Shown here: positions 41,928 through 51,751 of the stretch, in pieces
Layout of the letters: each line of letters starts with the position of its first letter
How positions within the stretch are numbered: position 1 is the stretch's first letter
Assembly (NCBI GenBank): GCA_965657215.1
Contig: CBFHNR010000009.1
Span: 1-64,000, forward strand
Length of the DNA stretch: 64,000 nucleotides
Direction: 5' to 3'
Origin: JAHEJA01 sp965657215
Lineage (GTDB): Bacteria; Pseudomonadota; Alphaproteobacteria; Rhodobacterales; Rhodobacteraceae
The notes under the pieces: generated by a model
Seen by the model: the letters and a program-made list of their open reading frames with translations, nothing else
Database searches by the model: none
Told to the model about the DNA's origin: nothing
Program-made: the position numbers and the translations under genes

Positions 41928-43370
41928 ATGATCGAAAAACGCCAATTTTATATCAATGGACAGTGGGTAGAGACTATCGACGGTCGTGATCATAATGTTA
42001 TCAATCCATCCACAGAAGAAGCCTGCGCCGTGATCTCGCTCGGTGGGCCAGAGGACGCCAATGCCGCCGTCGCCGCTGCAAAGGCTGCGTTCCCAACATG
42101 GATGAAAACCCCCGTTGAGGAGCGCGTTGCCTTGTTCAAAAAGTTCCTAGAACTTTATGAAAAGCGCTCTGAGGATATGGCTCAGACTATTAGCCTTGAA
42201 ATGGGTGCCCCTATCGATATGGCGCGCCAACAACAGGTTACGACCGGAACATTCCACGTAAATGGGTTTTTACACGCGATCGAGAATTTCAAATTTGATC
42301 GCCCTCTTGGGGACCACGCTCCTGAGGATCGTATTATCTATGAACCCATTGGTGTTTGTGCATTGATCACCCCATGGAACTGGCCGATGAACCAAATCGT
42401 TCTCAAGGTCGGGGCTGCAGTTATGGCTGGATGCACGATGGTGTTGAAACCATCTGAAGAATCCCCATTGAATGCGGTGATCTTTGCTGAGCTGATGCAT
42501 GAGGCTGGGTTCCCTGCTGGTGTGTTCAACATGGTAAATGGTGACGGGCTCGGTGTGGGTCATACACTCTCGGGTCATCCTGATGTTGATATGGTGTCCT
42601 TTACTGGATCAACCCGCGCAGGTATCGCAATTTCCAAGAACGCAGCGGATTCATTGAAACGTGTGCACCTTGAATTGGGTGGCAAAGGCGCAAATCTGGT
42701 CTTTGCTGATGCAGATGAAAAAGCGATTTCTCGCGGCGTTTTGCGTGTTATGAACAACTCAGGTCAATCTTGTAATGCGCCAACACGGATGCTTGTTCAG
42801 CGCGACATTTATGATCAAGCGATTGAAACTGCTATTGCCACCGCCAATAAAATCGAAGTTGGCCCAGGTGACAAAGAAGGCCGTCATATCGGACCAGTTG
42901 TGAATGAAACTCAGTTCAATAAAATCCAAGCATTGATCCAAAAAGGTATCGATGAAGGGGCGCGCCTTATTGCAGGTGGCGTAGGTCGTCCAGATGGGTT
43001 GAACCGTGGGTTCTATGTGCGCCCTACTATTTTTGCAGATGCAAACAACCAGATGACGATTGCGCGCGAGGAAATCTTTGGTCCAGTCATGGCAATCATT
43101 CCTTTTGACACCGAAGAAGAAGCCGTAGAAATCGCGAATGACACACCTTACGGTTTGACAAACTACGTCCAAACTCAAGATTCAGATCGTGCAAACCGCA
43201 TGGCACGGTCCTTGCGCTCTGGCATGGTGGAAATGAACGGCAAATCTCGGTCTATGGGATCCCCATTTGGCGGAATGAAGCAATCCGGCAATGGCCGCGA
43301 AGGTGGCGTTTGGGGGATCGAAGATTTCCTAGAAGTCAAATCCGTCTCAGGCTGGACCAACGAAGAGTAA
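41928..43370 (+). CDS. NAD-dependent aldehyde dehydrogenase
   Basis: A 480-residue aldehyde dehydrogenase with catalytic C282 (NNSGQSCNAPTR), base E249 (LELGGKG), Lys174 of VLKPSEES and FTGSTRAG. Substrate not assignable from sequence; relatives are annotated as generic ALDH. CAGGAG precedes the ATG, and a 20-bp palindrome lies just upstream. It converges on the FAD/GcvT oxidoreductase gene with a shared bidirectional terminator, so a link through formaldehyde or another aldehyde product is possible but unproven. Confidence 0.9.
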   Translation: MIEKRQFYINGQWVETIDGRDHNVINPSTEEACAVISLGGPEDANAAVAAAKAAFPTWMKTPVEERVALFKKFLELYEKRSEDMAQTISLEMGAPIDMARQQQVTTGTFHVNGFLHAIENFKFDRPLGDHAPEDRIIYEPIGVCALITPWNWPMNQIVLKVGAAVMAGCTMVLKPSEESPLNAVIFAELMHEAGFPAGVFNMVNGDGLGVGHTLSGHPDVDMVSFTGSTRAGIAISKNAADSLKRVHLELGGKGANLVFADADEKAISRGVLRVMNNSGQSCNAPTRMLVQRDIYDQAIETAIATANKIEVGPGDKEGRHIGPVVNETQFNKIQALIQKGIDEGARLIAGGVGRPDGLNRGFYVRPTIFADANNQMTIAREEIFGPVMAIIPFDTEEEAVEIANDTPYGLTNYVQTQDSDRANRMARSLRSGMVEMNGKSRSMGSPFGGMKQSGNGREGGVWGIEDFLEVKSVSGWTNEE

Positions 43371-43391
43371 TCTTTGACCAAGTCACAAACG

Positions 43392-43420
43392 AAAAACGCC
43401 TCCCTAGGGAGGCGTTTTTT
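43392..43420. terminator. Bidirectional terminator between aldehyde dehydrogenase and FAD oxidoreductase
   Basis: ACGCCTCCC-ta-GGGAGGCGT with flanking A-run and T-run (43392-43420) is symmetric, so it can stop transcription from both sides. It lies between the stops at 43370 and 43423. Confidence 0.92.
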
Positions 43421-43422
43421 AT

Positions 43423-45927
43423 TTATCCATCTTTGCGGATCGTTTCGTTTTTCGGATCATAGGGGCTGTCGCATGTGATGACGGCATCCCAAAGTTGGTC
43501 AAACATTTTAACCTTTAGCTTTTGACCCTCGATCGCATAGTCTGGTTTGACGTAACCCATACCAATGGACTTCTCAAAGGCAACTGAATAACCGCCCGAC
43601 GTCAAACGGCCAACGCGTGTGCCGTCTTCTGTATAGAGCGCTTCAACACCCCAAGGATCCGCATCAGCAGGACCATCCACTAAGAGAGTCACACATTTGC
43701 TACGGATGCCGATTGCCTCCATCGCGGATTTGCCTTGGAACTCTTTGGACAGATCAACAAACCGAGGGAGGTCTGCCTCAAGTGGTGTCGCATCGCGGCC
43801 CAATTCATTGCCAAAGGCACGGTAGGATTTTTCCTGACGCAACCAGTTTTGAGCGCGTGCCCCCACCCATTTCATACCATGCTTTTCACCCGCAGCTTCC
43901 AAGAGGTCGAAGAGGTAATTTTGCATTTCAATCGGGTGATGCAATTCCCAGCCAAGCTCGCCCGTGTAAGCCACACGGATTGCATTGACGGGACACATTC
44001 CCAATTCGATCTGACGCGCAGAGAGCCAAGGGAACCGTTTGTTCGACAGAGCTGTCTCAGGATCCGCATCCTTGATCACGTCTTTCATCAGGTCACGCGA
44101 CTTGGGGCCAGCGATTGCAAAAACGCCCCACTGTGTCGTGACGTTTTGGATTTCGATATAGCCAAATTCCGGCGCCTTATCCGCGGCACATTTGCGGAGG
44201 TAATCCGCGTCATAATCTGTCCATGCACCTGCTGAAACGAGGTAATATTCATCCTCTGACAAACGCACGATTGTATATTCCGTCCGTGTCGTTCCTGCTT
44301 CTGTTAGGGCATATGTTAGGTTGATCCGACCAACCTTGGGCAATTTGTTACAGGTGAACCAATCCAAGAATTGCGTCGCGCCAGGACCTTTGACCATGTG
44401 CTTGGTAAAGGCAGATGCATCAACAACGCCGACACCTTCGCGAATGGATTTTGCCTCGTCCACAGCATGTTGCCACCAACCGCCACGGCGGAAGCTACGT
44501 GCGTCGTGATCAAAATTATCTGATGCATCAAGAGGACCAAAATAGTTGGGACGCTCAAACCCGTTGACACATCCAAACTGCGCACCGCGGGCCTTTTGAC
44601 GCTCATAGGCGGGCGCGGTCCGCAATGGACGGCAGGCTTCGCGTTCCTCATCAGGGTGGTGAAGGATATAGACGTGCTCATAGGCCTCTTCGTTTTTACG
44701 TGCGCCGTATTCGGTTGTCATCCATGACCCGTATCGTTTCGGATCGAGGGAGGCCATGTCGATCTCAGCTTCGCCTTCGACCATCATTTGCGCAAGGTAA
44801 TAGCCTGTGCCCCCTGCCGCTGTGATGCCAAAGGAGAACCCTTCCGCAAGCCACATGTTGCGCAATCCAGGTGCGGGACCAACCAAGGGGTTGCCATCTG
44901 GTGTGTAACAGATTGGACCGTTGAAATCATCCTTAAGGCCAACGGTTTCGGATGATGGAATACGATGGATCATCGACATGTATTCTTCTTCGATCCGATC
45001 TAGGTCTAAGGGGAACAAATCGGCGCGGAAACTGTCAGGAACACCATATTCAAAACGCGCAGGCGCATTGCGTTCATAAGGGCCCAAAATCCAACCGCCA
45101 CGTTCCTCGCGCACATACCATTTGGCATCTGCATCGCGCAGAACGGGATGCTCGAGCCCGCCATTTGCGCGGTACTCTTGCAACATTGGATCAGGTTCAG
45201 TGACGATGAATTGGTGCTCAACTGGGATCGCAGGAATTTTCAAGCCCAACAGTTTTGCGGTGCGTTGTGCATGGTTGCCCGTTGCGGTGACAACATGTTC
45301 TGCCGTGATCACGATCTGCTCTTCTGAGGGAACAAGGTTGCCACCCTTTTCCACCATTTTCGTACAGGTCACATTCCACTCGGACCCTGTCCACTCATAG
45401 CCATCAACTTGCCACTTGCGTTCAATCAAAGCGCCGTGCTGACGCGCGCCCTTAGCCATCGCCATTGTGACGTCGGCTGGGTTGATATAGCCATCTGTCG
45501 GGTGATAAATCGCGCCTTCCAAATCTTCGGTCCGCACCAGTGGCCACCGCTCTTTGATTTGATCAGGTGTCATCCATTCATACGGCACACCACAGGTTTC
45601 CGCCGTTGTTGCGTAGACCATATATTCATCCATGCGCGCTTTTGTTTGCGCCATACGAAGATTGCCGACAATCGAAAATCCTGCATTCAGGCCTGTTTCC
45701 GCCTCAAGCGTTTTGTAGAATTCAACTGAATATTGGTGAATATGAGTTGTCGCAAACGACATGTTAAACAAAGGCAACAAGCCAGCCGCATGCCATGTTG
45801 AGCCTGACGTCAGTTCATCACGTTCGAGAAGCATCACATCCTTCCATCCAGCTTTTGCGAGATGGTATGCAATCGAGGTCCCGATGGCACCACCGCCAAC
45901 AACCAAAGCTTTTACATGCGTTTTCAT
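43423..45927 (-). CDS. FAD-dependent oxidoreductase with GcvT domain (dimethylglycine/sarcosine dehydrogenase type)
   Basis: An 834-residue two-part enzyme. The N-terminal DAO-type FAD domain starts ALVVGGGAIGTSIAYHL, and H46 in TSGSTWHAAGL is where dimethylglycine and sarcosine dehydrogenases attach FAD covalently. A linker is followed by a folate-binding GcvT-like domain (about 450-834) with RVAYTGELGWELH. Such enzymes demethylate N-methyl amino acids and pass the methyl to tetrahydrofolate or release formaldehyde. The substrate could be dimethylglycine, sarcosine or a related compound. The ATG at 45927 has GGAG eight bases upstream; a longer frame to 46074 is rejected. Functionally it could follow creatinase, which makes sarcosine. 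Confidence 0.85.
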   Translation of the reverse strand: MKTHVKALVVGGGAIGTSIAYHLAKAGWKDVMLLERDELTSGSTWHAAGLLPLFNMSFATTHIHQYSVEFYKTLEAETGLNAGFSIVGNLRMAQTKARMDEYMVYATTAETCGVPYEWMTPDQIKERWPLVRTEDLEGAIYHPTDGYINPADVTMAMAKGARQHGALIERKWQVDGYEWTGSEWNVTCTKMVEKGGNLVPSEEQIVITAEHVVTATGNHAQRTAKLLGLKIPAIPVEHQFIVTEPDPMLQEYRANGGLEHPVLRDADAKWYVREERGGWILGPYERNAPARFEYGVPDSFRADLFPLDLDRIEEEYMSMIHRIPSSETVGLKDDFNGPICYTPDGNPLVGPAPGLRNMWLAEGFSFGITAAGGTGYYLAQMMVEGEAEIDMASLDPKRYGSWMTTEYGARKNEEAYEHVYILHHPDEEREACRPLRTAPAYERQKARGAQFGCVNGFERPNYFGPLDASDNFDHDARSFRRGGWWQHAVDEAKSIREGVGVVDASAFTKHMVKGPGATQFLDWFTCNKLPKVGRINLTYALTEAGTTRTEYTIVRLSEDEYYLVSAGAWTDYDADYLRKCAADKAPEFGYIEIQNVTTQWGVFAIAGPKSRDLMKDVIKDADPETALSNKRFPWLSARQIELGMCPVNAIRVAYTGELGWELHHPIEMQNYLFDLLEAAGEKHGMKWVGARAQNWLRQEKSYRAFGNELGRDATPLEADLPRFVDLSKEFQGKSAMEAIGIRSKCVTLLVDGPADADPWGVEALYTEDGTRVGRLTSGGYSVAFEKSIGMGYVKPDYAIEGQKLKVKMFDQLWDAVITCDSPYDPKNETIRKDG

Positions 45928-46183
45928 TTTTTCGACTCCGTAACAGGACTGTTTTCTGTTTCTTAGCATTTCATAGAAAAAACGCGGAACCAAGCCGACC
46001 CATAGATGCAGAAATACGACCATTGATAAAAATTCATGGCGCGGACAGTCTTGTAAGATTGCAAATGGCCGCACTCTGAAATTTGCCGATACAAAATGTT
46101 AGTCTTTTATCCTAGCGCAGGCCTCTCTATAAGTTCGTCAAAGCCTTAGCAGGCGAATCAATTTAGCGCGGACGGGAATTTTT

Positions 46184-47227
46184 ATGGGGCTTGGATCTCT
46201 TACAGGTTTGTTTTCACAAGATATGGCAATTGACTTAGGAACAGCGAACACGCTGGTCTATGTGAAAGGTCGGGGTGTCATTTTATCTGAACCGTCGGTT
46301 GTTGCCTATCATGTCAAAGATGGCGTCAAAAAAGTATTGGCCGTCGGCGAAGATGCCAAGCTGATGCTAGGGCGTACACCAGGAAGCATCGAAGCCATCC
46401 GTCCAATGCGCGAAGGTGTAATTGCGGACTTTGACGTTGCTGAAGAAATGATCAAACATTTCATTCGCAAGGTGCACAAACGCTCAACTTTCTCCAAGCC
46501 AAAGATCATTGTTTGTGTCCCGCATGGTGCCACGCCGGTTGAAAAACGCGCAATTCGTCAATCTGTTTTATCCGCAGGTGCGCGCAAAGCTGGGCTGATC
46601 GCGGAACCGATTGCTGCGGCCATCGGCGCTGGTATGCCCATCACTGACCCAACTGGGAACATGGTGGTTGATATTGGTGGTGGGACGACTGAGGTCGCGG
46701 TCTTGTCACTTGGTGATATCGTTTATGCCCGCTCCGTTCGTGTTGGTGGCGACCGCATGGACGAAGCCATCATTAGCTATCTTCGCCGCCAGCAAAACCT
46801 TTTGGTCGGTGAAAGCACAGCAGAGCGCATCAAAACGTCCATCGGAACCGCCCGCATGCCTGATGATGGTCGCGGCGCCTCTATGATGATCCGTGGTCGT
46901 GATTTGCTAAACGGCGTTCCAAAGGAAACCGAAATCACACAGGCCCAAGTTGCCGAAGCGCTCAGCGAGCCCGTGCAATCCATCGTCGAAGCGGTCATGA
47001 CCGCGCTTGAGGCAACGCCTCCGGATTTGGCAGCCGACATCGTTGATCGTGGTGTTATGCTCACAGGTGGGGGTGCTTTGCTTGGTGATCTGGATCTGGC
47101 CTTGCGCGAACAAACAGGCCTTGCTGTGTCAATTGCAGACGAAAGTTTGAATTGTGTGGCGTTGGGAACTGGCAAAGCCTTGGAATTTGAAAAGCAATTA
47201 CGCCACGCCATAGATTACGACAGCTAA
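46184..47227 (+). CDS. mreB: Rod-shape determining actin homologue MreB
   Basis: A 347-residue MreB. The actin-fold phosphate loops are visible: MAIDLGTANTLVY (phosphate 1), VVDIGGGTTEVAVLS (phosphate 2), and LTGGGALLGDLD (adenosine). It polymerises under the inner membrane and guides elongation. First gene of mreB-mreC-mreD-mrdA-rodA. The 256-base upstream region, shared with the divergent oxidoreductase gene, must hold the operon promoter; I could not fix its boxes with confidence. Confidence 0.97.
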   Translation: MGLGSLTGLFSQDMAIDLGTANTLVYVKGRGVILSEPSVVAYHVKDGVKKVLAVGEDAKLMLGRTPGSIEAIRPMREGVIADFDVAEEMIKHFIRKVHKRSTFSKPKIIVCVPHGATPVEKRAIRQSVLSAGARKAGLIAEPIAAAIGAGMPITDPTGNMVVDIGGGTTEVAVLSLGDIVYARSVRVGGDRMDEAIISYLRRQQNLLVGESTAERIKTSIGTARMPDDGRGASMMIRGRDLLNGVPKETEITQAQVAEALSEPVQSIVEAVMTALEATPPDLAADIVDRGVMLTGGGALLGDLDLALREQTGLAVSIADESLNCVALGTGKALEFEKQLRHAIDYDS

Positions 47228-47255
47228 TCTATAACCGCGTGATCAAGGGGATCAT

Positions 47256-48131
47256 TTGGCCAGAGATCGCTCACAAGATGATGACTATCTAGGACCTATC
47301 AAAAGGCTGTTTACAGGCCTTTTGATCCTAGTGTTTATCATCGTGTTTTTGGTGTGGCGCATCGATAGCCCACGTGTCGAACGGTTTCGCTCTGCGGTCA
47401 TTGATACAGTCTTGCCCAACTTTGATTGGGCCTTGGCACCCATGACTGGGGTCGTCAAAATTCTGCGGGATTTTCGAAGTTATCAAGCGATTTACGATCA
47501 AAACCAAGAATTGCGGCGTGAACTCCAACAAATGAAAAGCTGGAAAGAAGCGGCGCTTCAGCTGGAACAAGAAAACGCGCGTCTGTTGGATTTGAACAAA
47601 CTGCGTCTTGATCCGAGCCTGACATTCGTGTCTGGCATTGTTTTGGCAAATAGCGGATCAGAGTTTCGCCAATCCGTTCTATTGAACGTCGGAACACGCG
47701 ATGGCATTCAAGACGGCTGGGCGGCAATGGATGGTTTGGGCTTGGTGGGGCGCGTGTCCGGTGTTGGCACGAAAACAAGCCGTGTGATCCTCTTAACAGA
47801 CAGCTCAAGCCGCATTCCTGCCGTGGTGCAACCCTCTGGTCAACGCGCGCTTGTCTCAGGGGACAACACCCCTGCACCCCCTGTTGAATTCATCGAAAAC
47901 CCAGACCTCGTTCGGCCCGGGGATCGTATTGTCACCTCAGGCGAAGGCGGCGTGTTGCCAGCTGGCCTTTTGATCGGGCAACTCGCCCTTGATCCAGGTG
48001 GTCGCCTGCGCGTTCGCTTGGCCGCGGATTATGAACGGCTGGAATACCTGCGTGTGTTGCGCAATTATGGAACCCCACGCATCACATCGCAAGGCACGCT
48101 CATCGCGCCCCAAGAGATCAGCGATGAATGA
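47256..48131 (+). CDS. mreC: Rod-shape determining protein MreC
   Basis: A 291-residue bitopic protein: one membrane helix at about 22-42 (LLILVFIIVFLVW), a coiled coil at about 70-110 (QNQELRRELQQMKSW), then the beta-rich periplasmic domain. It links MreB to PBP2 and RodA. The start is a TTG at 47256 with AGGGGA five bases upstream, giving MARDRSQ as in relatives. It overlaps mreD by eight bases. Confidence 0.93.
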   Translation: MARDRSQDDDYLGPIKRLFTGLLILVFIIVFLVWRIDSPRVERFRSAVIDTVLPNFDWALAPMTGVVKILRDFRSYQAIYDQNQELRRELQQMKSWKEAALQLEQENARLLDLNKLRLDPSLTFVSGIVLANSGSEFRQSVLLNVGTRDGIQDGWAAMDGLGLVGRVSGVGTKTSRVILLTDSSSRIPAVVQPSGQRALVSGDNTPAPPVEFIENPDLVRPGDRIVTSGEGGVLPAGLLIGQLALDPGGRLRVRLAADYERLEYLRVLRNYGTPRITSQGTLIAPQEISDE

Positions 48132-48666
48132 TAGCTTGTCTAAGATTTGGCTCTACCGCCTCGGGTTTGTTGCATTTAGCTTGCTAACCGTTTTCATGAG
48201 CTTGCTCCCCACTCAAATCAGTTTTGACTCTTGGGGAACACCCGATGTTATCTTTGCCCTTGCCTTGGCATGGATAGTGCGCCGCCCCTTTTATGCACCC
48301 GTTGTTCTCGTGGGGCTTGTGATATTCTTTCAGGACATGATGCTACAGCGACCGCCTGGGCTTTATGCAGCATTAATCATGCTGGCAATGATACGGCTTC
48401 GCAAACAAGCCTATGCGCCATCAGATACGACTTTTTTGGAAGAATGGCTGAATGCAGCATTCTCAATTGTTGCGGTTGCAATTGCTCTTCGGGTGATCAT
48501 GACCGTGACATTTCTTGACTTACCGCGTTTTGGCACCCACTTTGGGAGTGTCGCATTTACTGTTGCTATTTATCCGCTTGTTGCACTGTTCAGTGAGCGC
48601 GTCTTAAGGGTGACATCCCTTAGTTTGAGTGAAATCGAAATCGCGAGGCAAGAAGGTCGGCTATGA
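48124..48666 (+). CDS. mreD: Rod-shape determining protein MreD
   Basis: A 180-residue polytopic membrane protein with about five or six helices, starting MNDSLSKIWLYRLGFVAFSL, with the VIFALALAWIVRRP and FQDMMLQRPPGL segments typical of MreD. It starts inside the end of mreC (8-bp overlap) and overlaps mrdA by four bases, so the operon is translationally coupled. Confidence 0.9.
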   Translation: MNDSLSKIWLYRLGFVAFSLLTVFMSLLPTQISFDSWGTPDVIFALALAWIVRRPFYAPVVLVGLVIFFQDMMLQRPPGLYAALIMLAMIRLRKQAYAPSDTTFLEEWLNAAFSIVAVAIALRVIMTVTFLDLPRFGTHFGSVAFTVAIYPLVALFSERVLRVTSLSLSEIEIARQEGRL

Positions 48667-50606
48667 AACGGTCACCGTCTGAAAACAACATAAGTTGGCA
48701 AAAAATCAACCGCCGCGCGCTCTTGATCGGTGGGGCTCAGGTGGGGTTTGCAGGTCTGCTTGCCCTACGGATGCGGCACTTGCAAGTTGAGCAAGCGGAT
48801 CAATTTAGACTGCTCGCGGAAGAAAACCGTATCAACGTTCGCCTCATTCCGCCCTCACGGGGAACTATTTTTGATCGCAACGGGACTGTTTTGGCGGAAA
48901 ATGAGCCAAGCTATCGCATCACCCTCGTTGCAGAGGATGCAGGCGATATCGACGAGGTCATTGCCAATCTATCACGGCTCGTCCCGATGAGCGTCGAAGA
49001 GATTGACCGCGCGAAATCCGAAATCAAGCGAAGCGCGCCTTTTTTACCGGTCACTGTTTTAGATCGTGTAACATGGGATGACGTCGCCAAAGTGGCCGTA
49101 AACACCCCTGCTTTGCCCGGTGTCACGCCAGAGGTTGGCCTGTCACGGAAATACCCAATAGGATCCGTTTACGCGCATGTTGTCGGCTACGTTGGCCCCG
49201 TCAGCCAAAGAGACCTCGATCGCCGAGAAGACCCAGATCCGCTTTTGCGTATCCCCAGATTTCAAATCGGTAAAGTTGGGGTCGAAAGCAAATACGAAGA
49301 TATCTTGCGTGGACGTGCGGGAGCCAAGCGTGTCGAAGTAAATTCAATTGGGCGCGTTATGCGTGAATTGGACCGACGCGAAGGCATTCCCGGCGCCAAT
49401 CTTCAGCTCACGGTGGACTCTGCTCTTCAAGTTTATACACAAGCACGATTAGGCGAAGAAAGCGCATCTGTCGTTGTGATGGATTGCAAGAATGGGGATT
49501 TATTGGCGATTGCCTCGTCGCCCACCTATGACCCAAACAAATTTGTCCGCGGGATTTCCTTTGATGACTATGCCGTCTTGCGCGATAATGAACGCAGGCC
49601 GCTTGCCTCAAAAACCGTCCAAGACGCTTACCCCCCAGGATCCACGTTCAAAATGGTGACTGTCCTTGCCGCCTTGGAAGACGGCATAATTGGTCCAGAA
49701 GAAACCGTGAATTGCCCAGGACACCTTGAGATCTCTGGACGCAAGTTCCACTGTTGGAAACGGGGCGGTCATGGCAAAGTTGATCTGCAAAAATCCCTAA
49801 AAGAGAGCTGCGACGTCTATTATTATGAGCTGGCCCTCAAGGTCGGCATTGAAAAAATATCCGCAATGGCAACCAAGCTCGGGCTCGGCATTGCACCCGA
49901 CATTCCAATGTCTGCTGTGACACCAGGAATAGCGCCGACCAAGGAATGGAAATCGCGGGCCCGTGGCAAAGAATGGGTCATCGGGGACACGGTGAACGCG
50001 TCAATTGGTCAAGGTTATGTCCTAAGCTCGCCCCTGCAATTGGCCGTGATGACAGCACGGTTGGCAACAGGGAATGCGGTTCATCCAAGGCTCGTACGCT
50101 CAATTGATGGGACCGATGTCCCCCTTGATCCAATCGAAAGCATCGGTATCACGCCAAGGAACCTCGCTGAAATCCAACGCGCGATGTTTGAGGTAAGCAA
50201 CGACAGGCGCGGCACAGCCTATAAGTCACGCATCATCGCAGATGGGTTCCGTATGGCGGGGAAAACAGGAACATCCCAAGTCCGCAACATTTCCGAAGCT
50301 GAACGTCGTGCCGGCGTAACCAAGAACGAAGATTTGCCGTGGAGGCGCAGGGATCATGCGCTTTTTGTCAATTTCGCACCCTATGATGATCCACAAATCG
50401 CCGTTGCCGTGATTGTTGAACATGGCGGCGGCGGCTCAACGGCAGCGGCGCCAATCGCACGTGATGTCACCTTGCAGGCTCTCTATAACGGCACACCTCC
50501 GCTTGAGGCCTATCCCACCAAAGACAGACCAGACATCGAAGCCTTACAGGCCCGCATTCGTGACCTGATGCCTGATATTTCCGCCGTCCGAAAGGATCGC
50601 GCATGA
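48663..50606 (+). CDS. mrdA: Penicillin-binding protein 2, elongasome transpeptidase
   Basis: A 647-residue class B PBP: short cytoplasmic tail, membrane helix about 19-37, dimerisation (pedestal) domain with SRGTIFDRNG, then the transpeptidase domain. Active-site motifs are S327-TFK (PPGSTFK), S381-C-D in place of the usual SxN, as in many PBP2 proteins, and K533-TG (AGKTGTS). It cross-links peptidoglycan during elongation with RodA, encoded next with a 4-bp overlap. Confidence 0.96.
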   Translation: MKRSPSENNISWQKINRRALLIGGAQVGFAGLLALRMRHLQVEQADQFRLLAEENRINVRLIPPSRGTIFDRNGTVLAENEPSYRITLVAEDAGDIDEVIANLSRLVPMSVEEIDRAKSEIKRSAPFLPVTVLDRVTWDDVAKVAVNTPALPGVTPEVGLSRKYPIGSVYAHVVGYVGPVSQRDLDRREDPDPLLRIPRFQIGKVGVESKYEDILRGRAGAKRVEVNSIGRVMRELDRREGIPGANLQLTVDSALQVYTQARLGEESASVVVMDCKNGDLLAIASSPTYDPNKFVRGISFDDYAVLRDNERRPLASKTVQDAYPPGSTFKMVTVLAALEDGIIGPEETVNCPGHLEISGRKFHCWKRGGHGKVDLQKSLKESCDVYYYELALKVGIEKISAMATKLGLGIAPDIPMSAVTPGIAPTKEWKSRARGKEWVIGDTVNASIGQGYVLSSPLQLAVMTARLATGNAVHPRLVRSIDGTDVPLDPIESIGITPRNLAEIQRAMFEVSNDRRGTAYKSRIIADGFRMAGKTGTSQVRNISEAERRAGVTKNEDLPWRRRDHALFVNFAPYDDPQIAVAVIVEHGGGGSTAAAPIARDVTLQALYNGTPPLEAYPTKDRPDIEALQARIRDLMPDISAVRKDRA

Positions 50607-51751
50607 GCTATCTTGAGTATCGCGTTAAAACCGTTCCAACGGGGCTTCGCAAGATTTTCCATTTGAACTGGGCCTTGGTTTTGCTTTTGGCGGCGGCAAG
50701 TAGTGTTGGTTTCTTGATGCTGTATTCAGTGTCAGGTGGCTCGTTCAGCCCATGGGCAGAGCCACAAATGCAACGCTTTGCACTTGGCATAGCCCTTATG
50801 CTCATTGTTGCTATGGTTCCAATTTGGCTTTGGCGAAACTTGTCAGGATTGGCCTATTTGGTATCTCTCGCGCTTTTGGGTGTGGTCGAGGTCTTTGGGG
50901 CAACAGGAATGGGGGCTCAACGATGGATCGATTTAGGGTTCATTAGATTGCAGCCATCTGAGCTTTCCAAAATTGCGATCGTCATGATTTTGGCCGCTTA
51001 TTATGATTGGCTCCCCCTCCACAAAACATCTAAACCTCTTTGGGTTCTGATCCCTGTCATTTTGATTTTGATCCCCGTTGGATTTGTGATCAATCAACCT
51101 GATCTTGGAACCGCTTTGCTTATCTTGGTGACAGGCGGGTCTGTGATGTTCTTAGCAGGCGTGAGTTGGACCTATTTTGCAAGCGTCATCGCAATTGGCA
51201 TAGCTTCTGTAACGGCCGTTTTCCGCAGCCGAGGAACAGATTGGCAGTTGATCAAAGATTACCAATTCCGGCGTATTGATACCTTCTTAGACCCCGCAAG
51301 TGATCCTTTGGGGGCTGGCTATCACATCACGCAATCCAAAATCGCATTGGGATCAGGAGGATGGACTGGGCGCGGCTACATGCAAGGCACGCAATCCAGA
51401 TTGAACTTCTTGCCCGAGAAACATACCGATTTCATCTTTACTACTCTGGCCGAGGAATTCGGGTTTGTTGGGGGCATTTCGCTCTTGCTGATTTATGTGT
51501 TGATCATAATATTTTGCGTCTCCTCGGCGCTAAAAAACAAAGATCGCTTTTCTGCTTTGTTGATCATGGGCATTTCCATGACCTTTTTCCTCTTCTTTTC
51601 GGTGAACATGTCCATGGTTATGGGCCTAGCCCCTGTGGTCGGTGTCCCGCTCCCGCTCGTGAGCTACGGGGGATCGGCAATGTTGGTCTTGCTCTTGGCC
51701 TTCGGGTTGGTACAGTCAGCCCACGTTCATCGACCAAGGGGTGTGAAATGA
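50603..51751 (+). CDS. rodA: Peptidoglycan glycosyltransferase RodA
   Basis: A 382-residue SEDS-family membrane protein with about ten helices that polymerises glycan strands with PBP2. Conserved SEDS segments are present: RWIDLGFIRLQPSELSKI, FVINQPDLGTALLI, FLPEKHTDFIFTTLAEEFGF and PLPLVSYGGSAML. It overlaps mrdA and ghrA by four bases each. Confidence 0.96.
   Translation: MSYLEYRVKTVPTGLRKIFHLNWALVLLLAAASSVGFLMLYSVSGGSFSPWAEPQMQRFALGIALMLIVAMVPIWLWRNLSGLAYLVSLALLGVVEVFGATGMGAQRWIDLGFIRLQPSELSKIAIVMILAAYYDWLPLHKTSKPLWVLIPVILILIPVGFVINQPDLGTALLILVTGGSVMFLAGVSWTYFASVIAIGIASVTAVFRSRGTDWQLIKDYQFRRIDTFLDPASDPLGAGYHITQSKIALGSGGWTGRGYMQGTQSRLNFLPEKHTDFIFTTLAEEFGFVGGISLLLIYVLIIIFCVSSALKNKDRFSALLIMGISMTFFLFFSVNMSMVMGLAPVVGVPLPLVSYGGSAMLVLLLAFGLVQSAHVHRPRGVK

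Noticed and set aside
45928..46183. Specific promoter boxes for mreB
   Set aside because: Several weak -10-like words are present but none has a matching -35 at a sound distance.
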